A DNA stretch of 9,917 bases from Alphaproteobacteria bacterium (lineage in GTDB: Bacteria > Pseudomonadota > Alphaproteobacteria > DSM-16000 > Inquilinaceae): positions 1 to 9,917 of the forward strand of contig JAJUFW010000063.1 of NCBI GenBank assembly GCA_029263555.1, read 5' to 3'. Below are positions 1 to 6,174 of the stretch, piece by piece. How positions within the stretch are numbered: the first letter of the stretch is position 1; each line of letters opens with the position of its first letter. The notes beneath the pieces are model-generated. The model saw only the letters and a list, made by a program, of their open reading frames with translations. It was not told the DNA's origin and made no database searches. The translations under genes and the position numbers were made by a program.

Positions 1-103
1 AAGAGCAAGCAAGTTACTTCTCAGGGGCGATCGCTGCCGGACGGGAGAAGCAGTGGGCAGAACGAGACAGCATCCGGCACGAATATCGGGCTATTCGTCA
101 AAT

Positions 104-387
104 ATGAGCGAGGCGCATTTTCTGGTCCGCCTTGGCGGAGCCCGGTCGGAATTGATGACGCCGGAGCTTGTTTCAGCGCACGTCTCGTATCTGCACGGGC
201 TTCACGACTCCGAGCATCTGGAGCTCTGCGGTCCCTACGAGGACGGGACCGCGATCATCGTCCTGCGCCGATCGGGCAGAGGTGGAGCGTCTGGCCGCAC
301 TGAATTCGTTCGCCGGGGTTCGGCGCGTATTCTGAGCGGAGCATCGTCGCCTTCTCACCTGCAACGCCCGAGAACAACTTCCTCCTG
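104..387 (+). pseudogene. YciI-like (YCII-related) protein, broken by two frameshifts
   Basis: The first part, from ATG 104, reads MSEAHFLVRL and then AHVSYLHGLHDSEHLELCGP. This is the typical YciI-family start, with the conserved His (residue 26) and the L-x-x-x-GP turn. After the IIVLR segment (about 268) the family-like reading moves by one base to give DRAEVERLAAL. Around 315-319 it moves by one base again to give a segment ending PATPENNFLL at 387. Each move equals one extra base, or two missing. The unshifted frame instead stops at 388 with a low-complexity, unfamilylike tail. YciI proteins are small ferredoxin-like-fold proteins of about 95 residues, mostly of unknown role; the restored length fits. 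A GTG at 53 with GGGAG upstream gives a longer start with 17 extra residues that do not look conserved. The shifts may be real decay or sequencing errors; the second lies near a GGGG run. Confidence 0.6.
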
Positions 388-435
388 AGGTGCCCCTACG
401 GCTCCCGAGGCCCGGTGACAGCCGTCGCCGAATAC

Positions 436-472
436 AAAAAACCTCCCTGACGAGCGCCAGGGAGGCTTTTTT
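436..472. terminator. Bidirectional intrinsic terminator
   Basis: A perfect 8-bp stem, CCTCCCTG (442-449) with CAGGGAGG (458-465), encloses an 8-nt loop. It is flanked by an A run (436-441) and a T run (467-472), so a U-tract follows the hairpin in either direction. It sits 16 bp past the bioY stop and about 50 bp past the YciI-like remnant, and would end both transcripts. Confidence 0.9.
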
Positions 473-488
473 CGGACGAGCCGTGCGA

Positions 489-1073
489 TCAGGCGCGAAG
501 CTTGCCGACCAGCTTCCACACGAATGGGAGCGCCGCGGCCGCCAGCGCCACCTTCAGGATATCGCCCAGCACGAAGGGGAACAGGCCGGTCGCGAGCGTC
601 GCCTGGAGATCGTGCAGATAGGCGAAGTGCAACCAGACAAGCCCCGGGACATAGGTGATAATGCTGCCGATCGTGAGCGCCAGGAGGGCCGTGACGGGCC
701 GCCGGCCCCAGCCCCGGTCCGCAAGCATGCCGACGAAGGCGGCGGAGAACAGCATCCCGAACAGATAACCCTCGGACGGGGCGCCGGTGAGGAATGCATG
801 GCCGTTGGAGAAGACCGGCAGGCCGGCTGCGCCCTGGGCCAGATAGGCCATCAGGGTGGCGGCGCCGAGACGCCCGCCATAGGCCATGCCGATGACCAGC
901 GCGGCGAGGGTCTGCAAGGTCATGGGCACCGGCCACATCGGCACGCTGAACTGCGCCGAAGCCGCCATGACCGCGCTGCCGGCGAGCACTAGCGCGATGT
1001 TGCGGAGCCAAGCCTGCTGCCGGCCCTCGACCGGCCAGAGAGCGGCCGCGAGGGTCGCGGATTGGGTGGTCAT
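489..1073 (-). CDS. bioY: BioY, biotin transporter substrate-binding (S) component
   Basis: BioY is the membrane S component that captures biotin. It works alone or with the energy-coupling proteins BioM and BioN (ECF transporter). The 194-residue protein is almost entirely hydrophobic, with about six membrane segments. It carries family-typical stretches: VPMTLQTLAALV at about 49-60, the GRLGA to GAAGLPVF region (67-88), EGYLFGMLF (101-109) and GDILKVALAA (170-179). I chose the ATG at 1073 because GGGGGA lies 9 nt upstream (1083-1088). A longer start at 1121 adds 16 residues unlike the family and begins inside an inverted repeat. The gene lies 63 bp after parC on the same strand, so co-transcription is possible. 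No bioM, bioN or biotin-synthesis genes are in the window. Confidence 0.92.
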   Translation of the reverse strand: MTTQSATLAAALWPVEGRQQAWLRNIALVLAGSAVMAASAQFSVPMWPVPMTLQTLAALVIGMAYGGRLGAATLMAYLAQGAAGLPVFSNGHAFLTGAPSEGYLFGMLFSAAFVGMLADRGWGRRPVTALLALTIGSIITYVPGLVWLHFAYLHDLQATLATGLFPFVLGDILKVALAAAALPFVWKLVGKLRA

Positions 1074-1098
1074 GAGACGGAATCCCCCATGCGAGTGA

Positions 1099-1123
1099 TT
1101 ATGAAGCCGGCCTGCAGCCATAA
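1099..1123. promoter_or_regulatory. Inverted repeat in the bioY leader (possible operator)
   Basis: TTATG (1099-1103) and CATAA (1119-1123) form a perfect 5-bp inverted repeat spaced by 15 nt, within the 63-bp gap between the parC stop and the bioY start. The geometry, two short arms about 15 nt apart, resembles a dimer operator such as the BirA-type biotin operator, but the arms do not match the BirA consensus or the alphaproteobacterial BioR box as I know them. A chance occurrence is quite possible. Confidence 0.2.
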
Positions 1124-1136
1124 CGAAAGGCCATTC

Positions 1137-3365
1137 TCAAGTAAAGCGGTTGGCACGCGGGAAGCCCTTGGGCACCATACGGCCGGTCTGCGCGCGCTTG
1201 CCCGAGAAATGGGCCAAGTCGTCGCGCGTGAAGGTCCTGTGACCCCAGGAAAGTCCTTCGTCGAGTGGGAACACCGCCACGTCCGCGAGCGCGGCACCGT
1301 GGAACTTCTGTAACGTGACACCCCGTCCACGGGCCATCTCGGGAAGCTCGGAAAGCGGGAAGCAGAGCAGACGCCTGTTGGTGCCGAGCGCGGCCACGGT
1401 ATCCCCGTTGACGACCGCACAGGAGGTCGCGGTGGCGCCTTCGGCCAGATTCAGGACCTGCTTGCCGGCACGGGTCTGCGCGACGATGTCCGCTTCCTTG
1501 ACGACGAAGCCGCGGCCGTCGCTGGAGGCAACCAGCAGGCGCCCATCGGGCCGGTGGCGCAGCAAGTTCACGACAGACGCGTCGTTGGCGAGATCGAGCA
1601 TGAGCCTCACCGGCTCTCCGAAGCCGCGGCCGCGCGGCAGCTTGTCGGCGGAAAGGGTGTAGAAGCGCCCGTTCGAAGCGAAGAGCAGGATCTTGTCCAC
1701 AGTCTCCGCATGCAGGACGAAGCCCTCCTGGTCGCCTTCCTTGTACTTGACGTCCGAGGTGTCGGTCACATGCCCCTTCACCGCACGGATCCAGCCCTTC
1801 TCGGACAGGAAGACGGTCAGCGGCTCGCGCTCGATGAAGCTCTCGATCGGCACGACGACCGCGGTCGGCGCCGTCCCGATCACGGTGCGCCGACGGCCGA
1901 GAGCGGTGTCCTGGCCGAACTTCCGACGGGTTTCCGCGACCTCGGCCGACAAGGCTTTCCAGCGACGCTTCTCGCTGGCGAGCAGCCCTTCCAGATCCTT
2001 GCGCTCGGCGGTCAGGCCGTCATGTTCCCGCCGGATCTCGATCTCCTGGAGTTTGTGGAGCGCCCGCAGGCGCATGTTCAGGATGGCTTCCGCCTGCACC
2101 TCGGTCAGCGAGAACCGGGCCATCAGCTCCGCCTTCGGTTCCTCGGCGGTTCGGATAATCCGGATGACCTCGTCCAGGTTGAGATAGGCGATGAGCAGGC
2201 CGTCCAGCACCTCGAGCCGATGCCGGATCTTCCCCAGCCGGAACTCGGAACGCCGGATCAGGACCTTGTGGCGGTGGTCGAGGAAGGCGTCGAGCGTTTC
2301 CCGAAGCGTCATCACCCGGGGGACGCCCTGCCCGTCCAGCACATTCATGTTGAGCCCGATGCGGCTCTCCAGATCGGTCTGCCGGAACAGATGGCCCATC
2401 AGGATTTCCGGATCGACGTTGCGGCTCTTGGGCACGAGGACGAGACGAATGTCCTCGGCCGACTCGTCCCGGACGTCCTCCAGCAAAGGCAGCTTACGGG
2501 CATTCAGCAGATCGGCGATCTTCTCCACCAGTCGCGACTTCTGAACCTGGTAGGGGATTTCGGTCACCACGATCTGGTACTGGCCGTGGCCCAGGTCCTC
2601 CTTCTTCCACCGGGCGCGGACCCGGAAGCTGCCGCGGCCGGTCGCGTAGGCCTCGCGGATCGCCTCCGCGCTCTCGACCAGTTCGCCGCCGGTCGGGAAA
2701 TCCGGGCCGGGTACGAGGCGGACCAGATCGTCGACCGTCACGTCCTGTCCGGTCTGCCTCGCCTCGATCAAGAGAGAGAGGGCATCGCACAGCTCGCCCG
2801 CATTGTGCGGCGGGATGGAGCTCGCCATGCCGACCGCGATGCCCTGGGATCCGTTGGCCAGAAGGTTGGGGAACGCAGCCGGAAGGACGACCGGCTCCTC
2901 CCCCTCCTCGTCATAGGTCTTCCGGAAGTCGACCGCATCTTCGTCTATGCCGTCGAGCAGTGCGCGGGCGACCTCGGTCAGGCGAGCCTCGGTGTACCGC
3001 ATGGCCGCCGCGCTGTCGCCGTCGACATTGCCGAAATTCCCCTGACCGTCGACCAGCGGATAGCGCTGCGCGAAGTCCTGGGCCAGGCGCACCAGGGCGT
3101 CATAGACGGACTGGTCGCCATGCGGGTGGAATTTACCAATGACGTCGCCGACCACGCGCGCCGACTTCTTCGGCGCGGTATCGGGATCAAGCCGGAGCTG
3201 GCGCATCGCAAACAGGAGCCGCCGATGGACCGGCTTCAGCCCGTCACGCACGTCCGGCAGGGAGCGCGAGGTGATCGTAGACAGGGCATAGCTCAGGTAG
3301 CGTTCGCTGAGCGCGTCCTTGAGCTCGATCGTCTGGATGTTCGGAGCCGTCGAAGTATTGGTCAT
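1137..3365 (-). CDS. parC: DNA topoisomerase IV subunit A (ParC)
   Basis: ParC is the DNA-cleaving and rejoining subunit of topoisomerase IV, which with ParE unlinks daughter chromosomes. The 742 residues are close to the usual length (E. coli 752). The N-terminal breakage-reunion domain has LPDVRDGLKPVHRRLLFAM (36-54), HPHGDQSVYDALVRLAQ (80-96), PLVDGQGNFGNVDGD (103-117) and the catalytic tyrosine in AMRYTEARLT (Tyr124). FPNLLANGSQGIAVGM follows, then a coiled-coil tower region and a beta-pinwheel C-terminal domain. There is no GyrA box (QRRGGKG), which favours ParC over GyrA. The start at 3365 is fixed by the ATGA overlap with the recO stop; a longer open frame runs back inside recO and is not used. 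Gln85 occupies the position of E. coli ParC Ser80 in the quinolone-interaction region. Confidence 0.96.
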   Translation of the reverse strand: MTNTSTAPNIQTIELKDALSERYLSYALSTITSRSLPDVRDGLKPVHRRLLFAMRQLRLDPDTAPKKSARVVGDVIGKFHPHGDQSVYDALVRLAQDFAQRYPLVDGQGNFGNVDGDSAAAMRYTEARLTEVARALLDGIDEDAVDFRKTYDEEGEEPVVLPAAFPNLLANGSQGIAVGMASSIPPHNAGELCDALSLLIEARQTGQDVTVDDLVRLVPGPDFPTGGELVESAEAIREAYATGRGSFRVRARWKKEDLGHGQYQIVVTEIPYQVQKSRLVEKIADLLNARKLPLLEDVRDESAEDIRLVLVPKSRNVDPEILMGHLFRQTDLESRIGLNMNVLDGQGVPRVMTLRETLDAFLDHRHKVLIRRSEFRLGKIRHRLEVLDGLLIAYLNLDEVIRIIRTAEEPKAELMARFSLTEVQAEAILNMRLRALHKLQEIEIRREHDGLTAERKDLEGLLASEKRRWKALSAEVAETRRKFGQDTALGRRRTVIGTAPTAVVVPIESFIEREPLTVFLSEKGWIRAVKGHVTDTSDVKYKEGDQEGFVLHAETVDKILLFASNGRFYTLSADKLPRGRGFGEPVRLMLDLANDASVVNLLRHRPDGRLLVASSDGRGFVVKEADIVAQTRAGKQVLNLAEGATATSCAVVNGDTVAALGTNRRLLCFPLSELPEMARGRGVTLQKFHGAALADVAVFPLDEGLSWGHRTFTRDDLAHFSGKRAQTGRMVPKGFPRANRFT

Positions 3366-4096
3366 GGTCCGTTGATACCAGATGTTGCGGCAGCCTTGCG
3401 ATACCGATCTACGAAACGTTCCCTGGCGGCGGGAACATGCAGATGGGCCTGGGCGAAGAGGTTGCGGGCCAGGAAATGCCCCGTGAGGTCCAGCCCTTGC
3501 ACGACGGACTCCGGGTCCGCCGTCCCCTGCCCGATCAGGAAGCCCGGCAACGGCAGGAGACGGTCGCGATAGGGTTCCCCGGCCGACAGGGAGACGGCGC
3601 GTCCCGATCTCGGGCTTACATAGGCAAGGGCGTCGTTCGTCCCGGTCGCAGCGCAGCGCTCGAGGTCGAGCCCGAAGCCCATGGCAGCCAGGAGGCCGAT
3701 CTCCCACTGCACATAGGCAGCGTCCCAGAACGCCCCCTTGAGCGCGTCCATGAGCGCCGCCAGGCCGTCATGGATGTTCGGATAAGGCGCCCGCTCCGGC
3801 ACTGCCGCCTCGACCAGGGCGCAGGCCGAGGACAGGGCGGCGAGTCTCAGAGGATCGTCGAGCAGTTCGGCGGCACCGCTGTCCAGCGGCTCGAGCGCAT
3901 AGGTGCCGAGATGATCGGCCAGCCGCGCCCGCCAGGTGGCCGCTACCCGCGTCCCCGGCTGCAGCTGCGCTCGCAGCTTCTGTCCGCGCGCAAGGCCGGC
4001 ATGCCGACCGTGGCTGCGGGTCATCAGCATGACGATCGTGCCGGTCTCGCCATGAGCCCGGGTCGACAGCACGAGTCCTTCGTCCTGCCATTCCAT
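3362..4096 (-). CDS. recO: DNA repair protein RecO
   Basis: RecO works with RecR and RecF to load RecA onto SSB-coated single-stranded DNA in gap repair. The 244 residues match the family (E. coli 242). The N-terminus MEWQDEGLVLSTRAHGETG begins the OB-fold, which extends to about residue 75 and is followed by a helical domain. The alphaproteobacterial-type segment LERCAATGTNDALAYVSPRSGRAVS spans about 145-169 (Cys148). It looks like the remnant of the four-cysteine zinc site seen in some RecO proteins, with only one Cys kept. I chose ATG 4096 because the protein then starts as the family does and GGAG lies 7 nt upstream; the frame is open further back to 4384 but those residues are not RecO-like. 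The gene overlaps parC by 4 nt (ATGA), suggesting translational coupling. Confidence 0.94.
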   Translation of the reverse strand: MEWQDEGLVLSTRAHGETGTIVMLMTRSHGRHAGLARGQKLRAQLQPGTRVAATWRARLADHLGTYALEPLDSGAAELLDDPLRLAALSSACALVEAAVPERAPYPNIHDGLAALMDALKGAFWDAAYVQWEIGLLAAMGFGLDLERCAATGTNDALAYVSPRSGRAVSLSAGEPYRDRLLPLPGFLIGQGTADPESVVQGLDLTGHFLARNLFAQAHLHVPAARERFVDRYRKAAATSGINGP

Positions 4097-4419
4097 GACG
4101 CTACTCCGTCGCTGACGGTCCGGCCGAATCCGCCCGGAAGGGATCAATCTCCCGTCAAATACGCATCCGTGCCGATCGACGGCAAGTCTCCGTGCGGGCG
4201 AGCCCAATCGCCCTGCCCTTTCCGACTGCGCGGCCGGCGGTCGCCGTGATGCTCGCTTGCCAGACAAATTAACCAAAAATTTACGATGATCACCCCCGGG
4301 GGTGACGACAGGCATCCGTTCCGAGCCGATCATCCGGATGCTTGGTCGCCGGGCCTGGTTCAGACCGGCTCGCCGGTTGGGCACATCGCAACCGAAAACC
4401 CTCAGAAACGGAGTTACGC
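4097..4419. other. Divergent intergenic region between recO and the secreted-protein cluster
   Basis: These 323 bp separate two divergent units and should hold both promoters. I see no convincing gene; the frames that cross it are shadows or upstream extensions without family similarity. An A/T-rich stretch (about 4264-4290) stands out against the GC-rich surroundings and is followed directly by a perfect palindrome. A weak promoter match for the + strand cluster is TTGCCA (4257-4262) with TACGAT (4282-4287), but the 19-nt spacing is too long for a confident call. Confidence 0.5.
4290..4305. promoter_or_regulatory. Perfect 16-bp palindrome, candidate operator
   Basis: TCACCCCC (4290-4297) is followed directly by its exact complement GGGGGTGA (4298-4305). 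It lies at the edge of the A/T-rich stretch upstream of the secreted-protein cluster, 114 bp before its first start codon. The position fits a dimeric regulator site or a sequence near the transcription start. I do not recognise the regulator. Confidence 0.4.
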
Positions 4420-4911
4420 ATGTCCATGAAGTATCTTCTGGGCGTCTCCGCCCTTGCTCTCGGTCTCGGTTTCGGGGGCAGCGCCTGGGCGCAGAATGCG
4501 GCGATCGCCGGCGCCGATGCAGACGCGGCCAGCGAGGACAGCTTCTTCGGCGCCGCGGCCGTGTCGGGTGCTCTCGCCGTCGTCAACGACCAGGACGTCG
4601 ACAATTCGACCAATCTGAACGCCGATGTGGATCTCGCGCTGGAAGACAATTCGGCCGAGGATTCGTACAACTCCACCACCTTCGACCTCAACGCGACGGT
4701 TGCGGTCGCGGATCAGGAACTGAGCGCGACAGTTTCCGAAGGCTCCTCCCAGCTCGGCTTCGTCAACGTCACCGGCGATGCCAAGATCGGCGATGGGGCG
4801 TTCGACTCCGCTTCCGGCGTGATCAATGTTCCGATCTCGACGGGTCTCGGCAGCGCGTCGGCCAACGGCGTGAACATCGCTGCCACGGCCACCTTCAACC
4901 TGGGCAACTGA
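4420..4911 (+). CDS. Secreted acidic Asn/Asp/Ser/Ala-rich protein, candidate fibre subunit (cluster gene 1)
   Basis: I do not recognise this 163-residue protein from a named family. It has a clear Sec signal peptide (MSMKYLL, hydrophobic core, cut after SAWA at 24). The mature part is very acidic (about 15 Asp and 5 Glu against a single Lys and no Arg), has no Cys or Trp, and is rich in Ala, Asn, Ser and Val with many alternating small/hydrophobic runs, a composition typical of exported beta-rich fibre proteins. The C-terminal segment TGDAKIGDGAFDSASG through GVNIAATATF (118-159) resembles residues 81-120 of the next gene. It loosely recalls the end of the Fap amyloid repeat, but the N/Q-rich linkers of FapC are missing. 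The start at 4420 has GGAG 7 nt upstream. It leads a five-gene same-strand cluster, and its place suggests the major subunit; this is inference. Confidence 0.8.
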   Translation: MSMKYLLGVSALALGLGFGGSAWAQNAAIAGADADAASEDSFFGAAAVSGALAVVNDQDVDNSTNLNADVDLALEDNSAEDSYNSTTFDLNATVAVADQELSATVSEGSSQLGFVNVTGDAKIGDGAFDSASGVINVPISTGLGSASANGVNIAATATFNLGN

Positions 4912-4926
4912 AGACCGTCATGGTGT

Positions 4927-4953
4927 CCGCGGGCCGGCCTGCCTGGCCCGCGG
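4927..4953 (+). repeat. Strong GC hairpin between cluster genes 1 and 2
   Basis: CCGCGGGCC (4927-4935) pairs perfectly with GGCCCGCGG (4945-4953) around a 9-nt loop, 15 bp after the stop of gene 1. No T run follows, so it is not a standard terminator. In an operon it could protect the 3' end of the first gene's mRNA or attenuate transcription, so that gene 1 is made in excess over the genes behind it. Confidence 0.6.
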
Positions 4954-4978
4954 CGCCGCTTCTGTCCTGGAGACGGCA

Positions 4979-5356
4979 ATGCCTCGCAAGCTCGCAACAT
5001 TCTGCCTGGCCCTCCCGCTGGTGGTCGCGCCCGGATACGCGGCCTGGGCCGACGATTCACACTCCCCCGCCCCGTTCGGCGCCGCCGCCGTGCCGGAGCC
5101 GGACCTGTCCACGATCCGGGGCGGGGAGCGGCCTTCGATGACCTTCGTGGCGTCCCTTGCGAATACGGTCGTCACGAACACGAACACGTCGACCAATGTG
5201 TCCGGCGGCGCGATGAGCACCGGCGACGTGACCATCGGCCGGGACGCGCTGAGCAGTGCCGGGCTCGGCAACTACCTGATCAATACCGGTGTCGGCAGCA
5301 ATCTCGGCGCCGCGATCGGGCTCAGCATCACGGTCTACGCCGCCCCCCTCCCTTAG
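4979..5356 (+). CDS. Small secreted protein with double-glycine leader motif (cluster gene 2)
   Basis: This 125-residue protein has a Sec signal peptide cut after AAWA (24), then a 25-residue stretch ending in EPDLSTIRGG (GG at 48-49). Relative to the GG the residues are Asp at -8, Leu -7, Ile -4 and Val -12, which is the full double-glycine leader pattern cut by C39 peptidases; a C39 peptidase is encoded by the next gene. The remaining 76 residues are rich in Thr, Asn, Ser and Gly (NTVVTNTNTSTNVSGG). They end in a segment (81-120, TGDVTIGRDALSSAG to SITVY) related to the C-terminus of gene 1. GGAG lies 6 nt before the ATG. The role is unknown; a minor fibre subunit or nucleator in a Fap-like system is inferred from context. 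It ends 8 bp before the peptidase gene. Confidence 0.78.
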   Translation: MPRKLATFCLALPLVVAPGYAAWADDSHSPAPFGAAAVPEPDLSTIRGGERPSMTFVASLANTVVTNTNTSTNVSGGAMSTGDVTIGRDALSSAGLGNYLINTGVGSNLGAAIGLSITVYAAPLP

Positions 5357-5364
5357 CGAGACCC

Positions 5365-6162
5365 ATGCGTCCCATGCCCGGCCCGACCGAGCGACATTCC
5401 CCGTCCGTGCTGCCCCTACTGGCCGTCCTGGTGCTGATGGCCGGCGGTTGCAGCGGTACGGCCACGCTATCGGCCGGAACCGTTTCCGGCGACACGCCGC
5501 GGGGCGCCCGGCTTGCCCGGCCCGTGCCCCTGTTCGGCAGCGGGCTGGCGATGCGGGTACCGGTCGTCAGCTACAAGGACTACACCTTCCAGCGGGTGGA
5601 GCCGCAGGCATACGACTTCAGCTGCGGCGCCGCAGCCGTGGCGACACTGCTGACCTATCATTACGGCCAGCCGACCACCGAGCAGGAAGTCTTCACGGCC
5701 ATGTGGCGGAACGGCGATCGCGCGAAGATCGTCAGCCAGGGCTTCTCCATGCTGGACATGAAGAACTACCTGACGAGCCGCGGCCTGAAGGCGGGCGGAT
5801 TCCAGGTCCCGCTCGACGCCATCATCAAGGAAGGCGTGCCGGTCATCACCCTGATCGACATGGACGGATACAAGCACTTCGTCGTGATCAAGGGCATCGA
5901 CGGGGACCGGGTCCTCCTGGGCGACCCCCGGCGCGGAAACATCACCGTGCCGCGAGACGAATTCGAAGCATCCTGGAATGGGATCGTACTGGCGGTGGCC
6001 GAGCAGTTCGGGCAGGCCCGCCGGACGTTCAACACCGTGGAAGAATGGCGGTTCACCCGCCAGCCCGGCATTGCCGGCGCCGGCATGCTGCAACGGAACG
6101 GCGAGGCAGCAAGCTTGCTGAAACTGCCCGCCACCCCAATCCAGCTTCCGCCGACCCTCTAG
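5365..6162 (+). CDS. FapD-like C39 family cysteine peptidase, lipoprotein (cluster gene 3)
   Basis: C39 peptidases cut precursor proteins after a Gly-Gly motif. This 265-residue protein has a hydrophobic N-terminal segment ending in LMAGGCSG, a plausible lipobox with Cys29, so it is probably anchored to a membrane facing the periplasm. The peptidase domain spans about 70-215 and all expected active-site residues are present: Gln81 and Cys87 in QAYDFSCGAAAVATLL, His171 in YKHFVVI, and Asp187 in LGDPRRG. There is no ABC transporter domain, unlike bacteriocin exporters, but like FapD of the Pseudomonas Fap amyloid operon. The 50-residue tail after the domain is unassigned. The genes on both sides encode secreted proteins with matching GG leaders, which are its likely substrates. 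The upstream gap is 8 bp, with only a weak ribosome site (GCGAG); ATG 5374 is an alternative start. Confidence 0.88.
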   Translation: MRPMPGPTERHSPSVLPLLAVLVLMAGGCSGTATLSAGTVSGDTPRGARLARPVPLFGSGLAMRVPVVSYKDYTFQRVEPQAYDFSCGAAAVATLLTYHYGQPTTEQEVFTAMWRNGDRAKIVSQGFSMLDMKNYLTSRGLKAGGFQVPLDAIIKEGVPVITLIDMDGYKHFVVIKGIDGDRVLLGDPRRGNITVPRDEFEASWNGIVLAVAEQFGQARRTFNTVEEWRFTRQPGIAGAGMLQRNGEAASLLKLPATPIQLPPTL

Positions 6163-6174
6163 AGGATGGAGACG

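Noticed and set aside
1..103. Possible end of an upstream gene at the left edge
   Set aside because: I could recognise no protein in the frames open through this stretch; it is too short to decide.
1554..3572. 672-residue open frame on the + strand
   Set aside because: It lies wholly opposite parC and recO, which have clear family motifs. Its translation is Arg/Gln/Asp-rich with no recognisable domain, typical of the antisense frame of a GC-rich gene.
3366..3707. N-terminal extension of ParC by 114 residues
   Set aside because: It reads through the 3' end of recO in another frame and is Arg/Pro-rich. The ATG at 3365 gives the normal ParC length and a classic ATGA overlap.
4257..4287. Sigma-70 type promoter TTGCCA / TACGAT
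   Set aside because: The spacing is 19 nt and the -10 box matches only partly, so I mention it but do not list it as a separate feature.
4097..4384. N-terminal extension of RecO by 96 residues
   Set aside because: RecO proteins start as the sequence from ATG 4096 does, and a GGAG lies just upstream of it. The extension has no family similarity and would cross the palindrome and the divergent promoter region.
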